Positions 12,152 through 22,357 of a DNA stretch of 64,000 nucleotides are shown here, in pieces (positions within the stretch are counted from its first letter, which is position 1; the number at the start of each line of letters is the position of its first letter). This stretch comes from Campanula takesimana (Eukaryota; Streptophyta; Magnoliopsida; Asterales; Campanulaceae). The position numbers and the translations under genes are program-made. Where the stretch lies: positions 558,001 through 622,000 of the forward strand of contig JAOWBW010000428.1 in NCBI GenBank assembly GCA_026119855.1, in the 5' to 3' direction. Under the pieces are notes generated by a model. It was given only the letters and a program-made list of their open reading frames with translations, was not told the origin of the DNA and made no database searches.

Positions 12152-14676
12152 ATCTGGCCACCACTAGAGGATGTAACCTCAGTGGGTCCGGATAGGTGCT
12201 TCAAGAGGCATTCATGAGCCTTGTGACCATAATCAAAACAATTAGAACATCTCACTTGACTGATAGGCTGTGGAGCCGGTAGAACATCATTCTGTTTAGT
12301 CAGTGCATCGGCAGAACTAGGGAATTGAGCAGGCACAAACTTAGTAGGTTTAAAGGTGCCAGTGTTGCCTTTCTTTCCATTCTGTTTACCTTTGGCAGTT
12401 ACCTTTTTAGGTACTTGTCCATCGGCAGCAGAGGAGGTTAGATCGGCAGCACTTTCTCTGCTGATGTATTCACCAAGAATACCGTTATCGGCAGACTCAG
12501 TATCAGCAACCTTAACATATCTTTGTTTGTGCTTATCATTCCTTTTGTTCTGGTTCTTAGGATACTTCATTGCCACAGCACTGTATATTGGCTTAGCATC
12601 CTTATGCACTGAGTTAACAGGACTACATTCAACTTTCTCATCCTTTTTCGCGGTCGCACAAGTTTCAGTAGAGCTACTGCTGCTGGAATCAAATCCTAAC
12701 CCAGATTGGTCCTTATATGACATTTGGGTCTGTAGGATTATTTCAACAGCAACTCTAGATTTTGTGTAAGAATCAACAATCCTTAAGAGATGATTGTTTC
12801 TTTTCACAAGATCTTCGATCTGAGCTATCAATACTGCTACTTGGCATTTGAGATCCAGGTTTTCTTTCTTTAGAGAAATAGACTCAAGCTCGTGTCCTTT
12901 GAGAACTGAAAGTTCAGACATAAGCGAGCTATTCTCGTTAGAAATTCTTTTGAAATCAGCAGCCATCACTTTATGAACGCTACTCAGCTTCTCATAATCA
13001 ATAAAAAGTTCATCCATTGTCTCTACCATCTCAGCCTTAGATAATTCTGGAAGAGGGTCGGCTGAATCTTTGGGAGTAGAGGGAATGGGTTCAGGTGAGA
13101 AGTTAGGTAGGGAAGAGATGGGTTTCGAAAGGCTTTTGGCAATATAGGGATGTTCGGTGAATGAGAATTTTCTTGTCATCGGCAAGGGTTTTGTTTTAGG
13201 AGCATTGAAGTGAGAAGAGTTACACTTTCCATAGAGTGAAGTTCCCACTTGATGAACCTTGTATCCTATTGGATTTCCTGCTTTGATGCTTACTTCCTTG
13301 AAGTATGGTTGAGCTCTTCCAGTTGGTATTTCTTTGACTGGAGTCTTTGGCGGCGAGGGATCTCGGTAGATTGGAGTCGGCAAGGATGAAAGATCAGCAT
13401 CATCTGAATCTAATGCAATGAAACTTACATCGGCATCTGCATCTTCATCGGCATCTTCGTCTGAATCAGTTTCACACCAGACCGGCAAGGCTTTTTCTGT
13501 GCTATCATCGGCAACATAACTTCGAGACTTTGGGTATCTCTTGTTTACTGATTTCCTCACGTATTCATACTTTGGCTGAGGACATTTTGAGGCAAAGTGA
13601 CCAGGTTTCCTGCAGTTGAAGCAGACAAGATCACCTTTGCTATTTTTGCCATCGGTAGCACTGGTACTTGGTTTGTTGTAGCTTGCTGATTTTTGAAATG
13701 GTGGTGTAAAATATTTTTGTTGCTGGTGACTTCCTTTTTGCATCCTTTTGAAGTCTTTGAACCTCTTGTAGTTTCTGGCGAAGGCGGCAAATTCGTCTTC
13801 TTCCATTGTTTGTTCTGAAGGTGTTTCTGAGGTTTTTGAACAGCAGGGTGTTTGATGGGGATCTATAGGAGGGAATTTGGTTGAATGAAAGGATACCTGA
13901 GATTGAGCTGATAGAGAGAAGTTTTTGAAATTTTTATCGAGAACGTTAAGTTTTTGCAGTTCTCTCTCATACAAGAACAGACTAGATACAAGATTCTGAA
14001 TAGAGGTCTTGTTTAAGTCTCTAACTTCTCTAACAGCAGTGACCTTAGTATGATACTCATTTCCTAAAGAGCTTAGAAAACGAATATTAAGATCTTTCAT
14101 AGTATACACTTTACCTAATGAAGCACATAAATTACTTACCTCGCAGAATCTGTCGTAGGCACTTCTGAGTGATTCACCATCTAGTTTCTTGAAAGATTCA
14201 AACTCAGCAATGCAGTCGTAGAGTCTGTTGTCTTTCACCTGCTCATCTCCTTCAAAGTATGCAAGGAGTTTGTTCCAGAATTGTTGAGCCGTGGAGCACA
14301 AGTCAATCAGTTTATATTGCTTATCGTCCAATCCACATGAGATAATGTGGCACGCCTTTCCATCTAGAGCAACTGAAAGTTTGTCTTCATCAGTCCATTC
14401 TTCTCTAGGTTTTTCAATCAAGGTTTCATCAACTTGAACATGCATTTCTTGTTCAGTGTCTTGATCAGCATGAGCAGTCAGAGGAGTGGAAGGAATTGGT
14501 CGGTAGGTGGTTGAGACCTTTAGAGGAATGATTGGACCACCTTCTATTACTTGCATTAACTGGTCATCGATTGAGTTCATATACTTTATCATACGAGATT
14601 TCCAGACACCAAACTCATTGAAGTTCAACAACAGAATGGTAGTGATGTTGAACGACTGCATGATTTTTCCTGCCAT
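12130..14676 (-). CDS. gag: Family B Gag, intact ORF, 848 residues
   Basis: Opens at ATG 14676 (MAGKIMQSFN), about 50 bases after the PBS. Capsid-like N-terminus (FGVWKSRMIKYMNSIDDQ; FWNKLLAYFEGDE), first knuckle CFNCRKPGHFASKC, an acidic DADEDADADV stretch, a predicted coiled coil (SLMSELSVLKGHELESISLK) and a second knuckle CSNCFDYGHKAHEC near the end. The frame is open throughout, unlike pol. Ser-Ala-Asp/Ala-Ala-Asp repeats in the C-terminal linker come from the GCCGAT/GCTGAT words seen in this family's LTR. Role: capsid formation and RNA binding, inferred from family. Confidence 0.92.
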   Translation of the reverse strand: MAGKIMQSFNITTILLLNFNEFGVWKSRMIKYMNSIDDQLMQVIEGGPIIPLKVSTTYRPIPSTPLTAHADQDTEQEMHVQVDETLIEKPREEWTDEDKLSVALDGKACHIISCGLDDKQYKLIDLCSTAQQFWNKLLAYFEGDEQVKDNRLYDCIAEFESFKKLDGESLRSAYDRFCEVSNLCASLGKVYTMKDLNIRFLSSLGNEYHTKVTAVREVRDLNKTSIQNLVSSLFLYERELQKLNVLDKNFKNFSLSAQSQVSFHSTKFPPIDPHQTPCCSKTSETPSEQTMEEDEFAAFARNYKRFKDFKRMQKGSHQQQKYFTPPFQKSASYNKPSTSATDGKNSKGDLVCFNCRKPGHFASKCPQPKYEYVRKSVNKRYPKSRSYVADDSTEKALPVWCETDSDEDADEDADADVSFIALDSDDADLSSLPTPIYRDPSPPKTPVKEIPTGRAQPYFKEVSIKAGNPIGYKVHQVGTSLYGKCNSSHFNAPKTKPLPMTRKFSFTEHPYIAKSLSKPISSLPNFSPEPIPSTPKDSADPLPELSKAEMVETMDELFIDYEKLSSVHKVMAADFKRISNENSSLMSELSVLKGHELESISLKKENLDLKCQVAVLIAQIEDLVKRNNHLLRIVDSYTKSRVAVEIILQTQMSYKDQSGLGFDSSSSSSTETCATAKKDEKVECSPVNSVHKDAKPIYSAVAMKYPKNQNKRNDKHKQRYVKVADTESADNGILGEYISRESAADLTSSAADGQVPKKVTAKGKQNGKKGNTGTFKPTKFVPAQFPSSADALTKQNDVLPAPQPISQVRCSNCFDYGHKAHECLLKHLSGPTEVTSSSGGQMWLPKRN

Positions 14677-14727
14677 TGTATCGGCAATACAAGCTGCAAA
14701 GCTTGGAAATTTCTTTCAAAATTCCAA

Positions 14728-14739
14728 GCTCTGATACCA
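14728..14739 (-). other. Primer binding site, tRNA-iMet type
   Basis: Minus-strand TGGTATCAGAGC two bases inside the LTR edge at 14742. Confidence 0.9.
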
Positions 14740-15510
14740 ATTGTTAGGCCCAATTGGTAGGAAAACAGGCTAGAGGGGGCGTGAATAGCCTTTTTAAAAC
14801 TTTTACAAGAAACACTTATAAATGCAAAGTCACTTATCAGTTTGCAAACTATTATCAGTAAGCGCAGCGGGTAAAATATGACTTAGTTTTAACTCACACA
14901 AAATCAGTGAATAAAAGATTTTTAGAGCTTAGTTTAGACACAAAGTTGTTTACAAAATTTCAATGCAGTTTCAAGAGATTGGTCAATGGAAATAATGATG
15001 AATCAGCAAGAACAATAATGATTTGCCGGTGATAGAGTTCCAACCGGCAAGGACAGTAAGTAACAAGGGACACAAGTATTTGGAGAGGTTCACAGTGTAA
15101 ATACTGCTACGTCCTCTACCAAGTTTGGTCAGAACTTGGATTTGGGTTAAGAGTACTATTAAATATCCCTAGTCTATTACAAGCACGGCTTTGCCGTATA
15201 CAAAGACTAAATTCTAGAGATAGTTAATGAATCGTAAAACAAATATCTGACCAAGTGTATTTAAGCGGCAAGTTCAAAAGAACTTGTCTCACTCAGGTGG
15301 GTGTGTGAAAGACTCAAACACCGTATTCCTTAAAATGATCTAGTTCGGGAATACTAACAATGTTGTTGAGTTTGTGCACAAGTGTATATCCTATTAAATG
15401 ATCTAATGATTATCTGGACACGGAATGTTTGAGCTTCAATAAATGCTGCAAACAACCAACTCTCTTCAATGCACTAAAATCACCAACCTTTTTCAATGCA
15501 CTGAGTCCTT

Positions 15511-15518
15511 TATTTATA
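15511..15518 (-). promoter_or_regulatory. LTR TATA box (family B)
   Basis: TATAAATA on the minus strand, conserved at the matching place in the second family B LTR (49567-49560). Confidence 0.65.
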
Positions 15519-15849
15519 GGAGGAGTTAATGTCTTAGCTTGTTGAAGAAGGATAACATTTGAATTTCCAGCTGGGTAGGTGAGGAGCATTTAATGCAGTA
15601 TCCTTGGCATTAATGGCGAAGATACGCGTGCCTTAAAAGTCTGATGGGTAAAGACCCCTTTGTCTCAACCGGTTACCTGCAAAAGCAAGTAGAGACAGAG
15701 TATAGCTAAAAGTAGCTATGTGTCAGACGGCGCAGTAATCATTACAGAGCAGGTAAACTACTTTATGATAAAACAGTACAGAGACAATCAGCAAGGTTGA
15801 CTTCAATGAAATGATGTCACCTGACTGACAGTGCAGACTGTCTATTATA

Positions 15850-15966
15850 TCGGCATGTTGAGAATGGAGTTGATCGGCAACTTCTTTAATAAGTTGATCG
15901 GCAACTTGTGTAGCAAGTTGATCGGCAACTTGTCGCATGTTAAGAATAGAGTTGATCGGCAACATG
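15850..15966 (-). repeat. Palindromic TCGGCAA word cluster in U3
   Basis: Five TCGGCA words in about 115 bases, four of them within GTTGATCGGCAAC. The best copies read AAGTTGATCGGCAACTT, a 6-base inverted repeat around a 5-base centre, at 22-26-base and longer spacing. They lie about 340-450 bases upstream of the TATA box. Confidence 0.85.
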
Positions 15967-16402
15967 TTTACTGGTCTGCTGATATGCTTCCTCTGCTGGT
16001 TTGTCTTGTTTTGAAGAGTTGTAATACACCTGTGCTGGTCACAAAGAATCCTAAGGGTACCTAAAAAGGTTCTAATAAAAATTGGGGGATCCTAAGTGCA
16101 AACATGATTGGGATTAAGTAATTCTATGATCTAGGAATCTATTTGAACAACAAATATAACACAAATGACAACCCAAATGTGCGAACTTTGTTGTCATCTA
16201 TAACAATCTCGTCCATTAGTCATCCAAGTATAAGGACTAAAGGGGCAGTCGTTGTAATTGATTCGCAACTAAACCCACAGTAATCACGTGTACAAATCCA
16301 ACTAAATGACATAGATCAAAAGTGTAGATGTGTAGTATGGAACATAATGAATATATCCATATTCTTCCAACTAGTCAAACTTAACCAAATGAGATTAAAA
16401 CT

Positions 16403-18584
16403 TTAAAATAAGAGAACAATTAATGAAAGGACAACACAAACTCTCACTATACTAAATGTTATCAAGATTGTTACGCCCATGTGAAACACTGAAGATGATA
16501 ACGCTTTCATAAACGGATCCGCTAATATGGAGTTTGTTTCTATACGTTGTATTTCTATTTGTTCATTTTCCTTTACAACAAGAAACTTAATGTCTATATC
16601 CTTCATACTTTGATGAAATCTTGTTGTTGTAAGACTGCCGCCTGATTGTCACAATAAATCTTAAGAGGTCTTTCGTCACTTGTTGACAATTGGCAGTCCC
16701 TTAATAAACTTATGCAGCCATATAATTTAACAAATATCGGAATACCAAATGATCTCAAGATGATCCGATTTCAAAATATAGGCAAGTAGTTCTTTAGTGT
16801 TTTGCAAATATTTTTATCATTCTTTTGGCTGCTACCTAATGTTCTCTCCCGGATTGCTTTGGTATTGACCAAGCATCCCAACAATAAATATAAGACTTAC
16901 GCATACATTAAGCTTCTTCACTGCTGATGTATAAGGGATATTTTCAATATACTTGGATTCAAAATTACTTTCAGGACACTGTTTGAGACTAAACTTGTCT
17001 CCTTCAAAAATAGGGGTGTCAAGTGGTTTACAGTTTTGCATGCTAAACCTTTTGTAATACATTTTCCATATAGGCCTTTTGTGGTAATCCTAAAACACCT
17101 CATGAGCGATCACGGTGAATTTGGATTCTTAATACAAAGATGCCCTACCAAGATTTTTCATTTCAAAGAAGAAATTTCTTAGTTTTCCTTAAGAAGGATT
17201 AAAATTATTACTAGCAAGCAAATATCATCCACATTTTAAGACCAAAATTATAAATTTACTCCCACTGAACTTATGGTATACACAATATTCATCAAGATTC
17301 GTTTCAAATCCAAATGAAAGAATAACTTGATTAAATTTTAAGTGCCATTGATAAGAAGCTTGCTTGAGCCCATAAATAGATTTCTTAAGTTTGCAAACTA
17401 ACTCAATGTCTCCATTGAGAAAAGCTTTCTTTATATCCATTTGATAAAACTCAAGATCATAATGTGCTACTAGTGCCATAATGATCCTAAAAGCAATTGT
17501 AGAAGATACCGGAAAAAATATTTCCTTATAATCAATGTATTCCTTTTGAGTAAATCCCTTAGCAACAAGACGAGACTTATATCTTTATACATTACTTTGT
17601 GAATCCTTTTTGGTCTTAAAGACCAAATTACACCTAATAGGTTTCACATCTTTAGGTAATGAAACAAGATCCCAAATGTCATTGTCATTCATAGATTTCA
17701 ACTCTTTATTTATGGCATCGATCCACTTATGAGAATTAAGACTATTAATGGTTTCATGGAAGGTGGGTGACTCATCTCCCACTAAACCTAAGTGTCCTAT
17801 ATTCTCGGCAAGAAAACACCTCTTAACTATCTGAAATAGCACTTCTTCTTACTCTATTGGATCTCCTTAAGGGCACTGGTTCTTCCTCATTTTGAGGTTG
17901 TTGAATTTCATCTAATATGATCAACATTTTCATGTTGTTAAATATTTATAGGGAAGTCATTATTTTGAATTGTATGTTCTTCTTGAATGTCAAGTATAAA
18001 ACTTGATATCCAATTGGAACTATGGGAAGAGGTAAAGAAATGGATGCCTCTTCCTTTTCAAATTCAAAATATTACTCCTAATCTCCCACTAAATTCAACA
18101 TCCTCAAAGAACCTAGCATTTCTCGTTTCAAAATGTTCTAATTTTCGGGTTGTAAAAGTTTATAGCCCCTAGATCTCTCGGCATACCCCACAAATAACTA
18201 CTAACAGTCTTAGCGTCCAGTTTGCCCTTATTAGGCCTATAAAGCCTAGCTTCTGGACAACCCCATACATAAATGATTTAAGGACGGTTTCTAAATTATC
18301 CATAATTCATAAGGGTTTTTATTAATAACTTTTAGAGGAAGCTTTATTGAGATTTTAAGTTGTGGTTTTAATGTATCGCCCATAATGAGTGAGGTAATAA
18401 AGTACAAGAGATCATACTTCTTTACCATATCCTTAAGGATCTTATTATATCTCTCAGCTACACTATACATGCAAGCCGTATCCGGCATAGTGTAGTGAGG
18501 GACAATCCCACACTCTTCAAAATAGCGAGCAAAAAGGACCCGGACGTTGTTCCCTTGAACCGTCATTCCGACCATAGTATACAC
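16403..18584 (-). pseudogene. Copia Pol remnants: integrase, RT, RNase H
   Basis: Recognisable fragments: integrase end (ECGIVPHYTMPDT, ERYNKILKDMV); RT N-terminus (INKELKSMNDNDIWDLV); RT palm (FYQMDIKKAFLNGDIE, KKSIYGLKQAS); RT/RNase H joint (MQNCKPLDTPI; GQYQSNPGENI); RNase H tail (ILADPFMKALSSSVFHMG). The YVDD box is not readable. Frames shift repeatedly. The same copia type, in plus orientation, recurs from 60075. Confidence 0.75.
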
Positions 18585-19430
18585 CTACCATGATTGGACC
18601 TAACGTTCTTAATAGTCTTCCTAAGTTGACTTTCAACTTTGGCCTTATAAGACTTGAAAACGTCCATAATTGAGACTTTTTATGAAGTAAATAAATGTAC
18701 CCATAAATGAGAGTAGTCGTCCATGAACGTAGTAAATATTGTTGACCATTCCATGAAGGGGTAGGGAATGGCCCACAACATTCCGTATTTATTAGTTCTA
18801 GAACACTTAACGCTCTAGGGGATACTTTTCTATTAGTGTTTGTAAATATTCCTTAAAGGCATTCAATGCAAAAGTCTTTTCCAGAATATCAAGCTTGTTT
18901 AAAAGATTCCTTTTGACACAAGCTTGTCAATTCTCCTTATGGAGATATGACCCAAATACTTATGCCACAAGGTATAAGAATTTTTACTTGATAACTTTTG
19001 CTTTCTATTTTGGTTTCATTATCATAAGAGTCATTTATTGTTTGAGTAGTGTCAAATAATTAAAGATTACTTGACAAAGTACTTGTACCAACAACCTTGG
19101 AATTAAAATAAAGATCACATCTTATTATTACCAAATGAACAAAAAATCACCTTTCTTGTTCAATATTTGTGATATATATTAAATTCCGTTCAAATGACGG
19201 TACAATAAATGTATAATTTAATACAAAATAATACTTAGTACTTAACAATAATTGAAAAGTCCTTATGTCTATAACTTCAACCGGATTTTCAGCTCTCATA
19301 TGGATGAATCTCTTCATCTTCACTGGGACTTCGGTAATTCAGGCAACCCTACATAGACACACTTATGTGAGTTGTTGCATAAAAAAAAAACAACTACCAT
19401 GTATATGTAGGAATTGAAACCAAATTATCC

Positions 19431-19988
19431 TTAAGTACAAACATGACCAAATGACATACCTTTCTTAGCATGCCAAGCGTGATACGTAGGGCAGTCGAAC
19501 TTCATGTGAGTGAGGTCCTTGCAAAAGAAGCATTTCTTTTCCTTATGATCATTAGATGATCCCTTAGGCTTCTTATTACTTGCAACCGCAATTTCTTTCC
19601 TTCTTCTCTTTGTCCCATGAGAAGAAGTAGATGCCAAACGTTCCTCAAGGATATCAAGGAATGTTTTAGCATCAACATCCTTGGAGACGCCTCTCAAAAT
19701 GGTCTCCGGGACAACAATGTTCATGATCATTAGGCTCACGCTGTTGGAGTGTTTTCACTTCTCAACATTTAAACAATCTTCTTGAGTGCTTTCATTAGAG
19801 AGAGGAAGAGGAAACGGTTCCCTTAATGCATGATCTATGTCCATATAGCCTAAGATCATAATCATTTTATTTTTCCAAGTTTTAAAATTAGTCCCGTTAA
19901 GCATCGGTATGGTACTCATAGCAGTAATTACGGATGAAGCAATAAGTAAATCTGTTGGGAATCGAGAACAAGAATGATTACAAAACAT
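19431..19988 (-). pseudogene. Copia gag remnant with one zinc knuckle
   Basis: Two frames together give an N-terminal UBN2-type Gag (MLNGTNFKTWKNKMIMILGY) and, after a break near 19750, a basic region and the knuckle CFFCKDLTHMKFDC. The Gly of the usual GH pair is changed to Thr. Small Gag of this type is typical of non-SIRE copia elements. Confidence 0.75.
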
Positions 19989-20469
19989 AATAAGAAACTA
20001 CACAATGAATAGATGATTAATTATATCAATGAAATCCATTAATAAGACAATCAACATGATATCAAAACTAATCTTTGGATTGCGAGTTGACTCATAAATG
20101 ATTGCCTTAGGTAACAAGTAATTTGAACAATATTTGATTAAATGCTTAATCTTCCGTTGGGTAGTCTTAAGCATTTAACAAAACAACTTAATGTTCATTT
20201 TATTTGTCATAACATGAATGCTCAAGTTTAGTCAAATGTCAAGATCTTATTTGGAAAATTCAAGTCATTTACATATCAACTCAAACATTCAACACTTTAA
20301 TAATTTTGGATTTAAATAACGTTAATCACTTAGGCGATAATATTATTTAAACAATGAATAAAATTATTTAAGCATATAATTAATCAAGACTTTAAGGTTT
20401 GAAAAAATGTATGTTTTGTCCAAAAGGGGAAACAAAATGGTGCAGAAACTTAAAAGATTCCAAAACCTG

Positions 20470-20583
20470 TGAATAGTGTCTACTCAGCCGAGCATAGACA
20501 AAGACACGGCCGAGCACACTTTACAGAAACATTTGTGCTTTTCGACATGAAGAGCACGACCGTGCTAAACAAAAGGCACGACC
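20470..20583. repeat. CCGAGCA/GCACGACC word cluster beside a Tat-like LTR
   Basis: CAGCCGAGCATAG, CGGCCGAGCACAC, GAGCACGACCGTGCT (a palindrome) and GGCACGACC within about 110 bases, ending at the TGTAAG start of the next LTR. It may belong to the older copia LTR. Similar in style to the U3 word clusters of other families. Confidence 0.5.
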
Positions 20584-20804
20584 TGTAAGTACCCCAATCT
20601 GAAATTGACCTACCTTAGAGGAATTCTTGGTACCATTTAGGGATAAACCAATGGGCCAGGACCTCACTAGGATAAACCTGATGTTCCAGGACTAAACTGG
20701 AATTGAACTTGGAAAAATCCAGAAGCTCGCCAAGTCAAGTCGTACAGATGGTTTGGGCACATGAGGTCCCTAGTCGTAAGGCTATGTTGGGCACCCTCAG
20801 CCTC

Positions 20805-20810
20805 TATAAA
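20805..20810 (+). promoter_or_regulatory. LTR TATA box (element F)
   Basis: CTATAAATTG about 220 bases into the LTR, 12 bases after the word GTAAGGCTATGTTGGGCA, whose relative CCGTACGGCTATGTTGGGCA recurs at 22577. Confidence 0.55.
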
Positions 20811-21099
20811 TTGAACCCCATGTTGATCATTTCAAGGGGGGGGGGAGAATATTGTTTAAATAAGGGAAACTCTACAGAATTGTATCTGGGAGAGAGATCA
20901 CCCTTATAATTGAGTGAAGGAAAGGAAGATAGACTAGAACCATTATAGGTGAGGTCCCTTCCCCATCTTCTCTTCATCTCACTCTATTTTGCTTTGTTAA
21001 TAATATTACTTGTTCTTATTTACATTCTTGTAAGACTTGTCCTCTCAAGCATATATATATTATATTACTACAAGACTTATCCATTTCAAGCATATATAT

Positions 21100-21104
<5 letters not shown>

Positions 21105-21136
<32 letters not shown>
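21105..21136. repeat. AT microsatellite
   Basis: About 16 AT units, interrupted on its right by CATATATACATATA. Confidence 0.95.
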
Positions 21137-21141
<5 letters not shown>

Positions 21142-21354
21142 TACATATAATATGAATTAAACCATGAGCAGTTTTAAGGTGCCCTTCATACTTTTGTGTG
21201 AAAGAGGTTCAAACCTAAGGATGATCATGATTTGATTTCTTTGTTCTAAATGGCTTAAATATCTCTTTATCAAGGTGAAAGCTCATGTCTTTATGTTAGT
21301 ATTCCACAAACTAGGCCATGATGATCATGTTGGGGGATAAAGGCTCAATCTTTA

Positions 21355-21727
21355 TCATCCCAACCTTGATCTAGCCAAAAAAATCCCTAAGATTGGGTCA
21401 TAAAGATTGGATCTTTATGTTGTTCTTGTTGTCCCTCAAGGTTAATCTTTCATAAAAATTCCATTTTGATGGTAAAGTTTCAATATTTACTCATCAAATG
21501 GCAATTTTGGTCCAAAGGGCATGTTCACCACCTTTCTCATAAAGATTGGATCATCCCAACCTTGATCTAGCCAAAAAATCCCTAAGATTGGGTCATAAAG
21601 ATTGGATCTTTATGTTGTTCTTGTTGTCCCTCAAGGTTAATCTTTCATAAAAATTCCATTTTGATGGTAAAGTTTCAATCTTTACTCATCAAATGGCAAT
21701 TTTGGCCCAAAGGGCATGTTCACCACC
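21355..21727 (+). repeat. Tandem duplication in the element F LTR, period about 196
   Basis: A unit starting TCATCCCAACCTTGATCTAG at 21355 and 21551 includes the same CTTTATGTTGTTCTTGTTG and CAAAGGGCATGTTCACC landmarks. The copies differ at very few positions, so the duplication is recent. Confidence 0.9.
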
Positions 21728-22337
21728 TTCTCAAAACTTCCCCAATGATTGTCTTGATCACACCCAAAACCTTTGTTTTTGGTGTCTAATTTGTGATCAA
21801 TGACATAGGGATGATCAAATCCATGTTTTTGTTAAAAGAAAATAACTGAAAATGATCATTTCAGTCCAGTTTCAGCAAGAACACTCTGTTTTGCCTGAAA
21901 ACTGGACAGTTTTCTGATAAACTGTCAAAAATCCCTGGAATGCCCTCCCCATCTGTACGGCTACTTTAGCCGGGGAGTGCATTTTTCAGTTTCTTCCTTT
22001 TTTGGTCAGAATGTTTGCAAAATAACCCTTTTCTGTTAAATAATTAACCAGTTTTGCTAAAAGTCAGTTTCTCCCATTTTTGAAACACACACACACACAC
22101 ATGCACTTTGTTAACTAACGTTAGGGAGACTCGGTCCTATCCGAGGCGACTTGGGTGATGTAAAACTCTTCCCAAGGCGTAACCTGACCTCCGAACTAAT
22201 AGAATCTCTAACCTTTCCATTTGTTGGGTTAAATAATTAACAAATGTGGCGACTCCATTATGTTTTTGCGTGATAACCGTGTTTGGCGTTTCGCCCCCAT
22301 ACTCGTCGCGTTCCTCGCGCGGGGCGGGATCCTTACA

Positions 22338-22357
22338 GTGGCGACTCCGCTGGGGAC
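22338..22357 (+). other. Primer binding site of Tat/Ogre type
   Basis: GTGGCGACTCCGCTGGGGAC directly after the LTR. Two minus-strand elements have the near-identical site GTGGCGACTCTGCTGGGGAC (45270-45251, 47753-47734). I recall tRNA-Arg as the Ogre primer, but the tRNA match is not checked. Confidence 0.8.

Larger units (their letters stand above)
9409..16152 (-). mobile_element. SIRE-like Ty1/copia element, family B, 5' portion
   Basis: Minus-strand element with 5' LTR (16152-14742), PBS, gag and pol up to the RT/RNase H junction at 9409. There the family A element has inserted; the rest would lie left of the window. A homologous copy at 48796-58475 shows the missing sequence: its pol continues exactly where this one is cut (55.93 kb). 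At least two nonsense codons in pol show it is dead. Confidence 0.9.
14742..16152 (-). mobile_element. 5' LTR of the family B SIRE-like element
   Basis: 1,411 bases, TGTTGTTCAA (minus start, 16152) to CCTAACA (14742). Matches the LTR at 48796-50118 along its length. TATAAATA (minus) at 15518-15511. The 3' tRNA site adjoins at 14728. A palindromic word cluster occupies 15850-15966. Confidence 0.92.
16153..20583 (-). mobile_element. Decayed Ty1/copia element hosting the family B insertion
   Basis: Minus-strand remnants in copia order: gag (19988-19431), GAG-pre-integrase (about 18985-18900, a WHKYLGHIS-like motif), integrase, RT and RNase H end (16606). All frames are broken many times. A possible LTR edge, TGTTGGGAATCGAG, starts at 19953 just outside gag, but no PBS is visible. 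16153-16402 and 19990-20470 are A/T-rich with no gene and are probably LTR remains. Confidence 0.75.
20584..22337 (+). mobile_element. 5' LTR of a plus-strand Tat/Ogre-like gypsy element (F)
   Basis: 1,754 bases from TGTAAG to CTTACA, followed at once by the Tat/Ogre-type PBS. TATAAA at 20805-20810 follows a short U3. A G11 run (about 20837), an AT microsatellite (about 21105-21136), a 196-base-period duplication (21355-21727) and a CA run (22084-22101) lie within R/U5. ORFs here are short and look incidental. Confidence 0.8.

Noticed and set aside
20584..22337. A host promoter driving a gene at 20.8 kb
   Set aside because: The TATA box belongs to an LTR with matching TGTAAG/CTTACA ends and an adjoining PBS.
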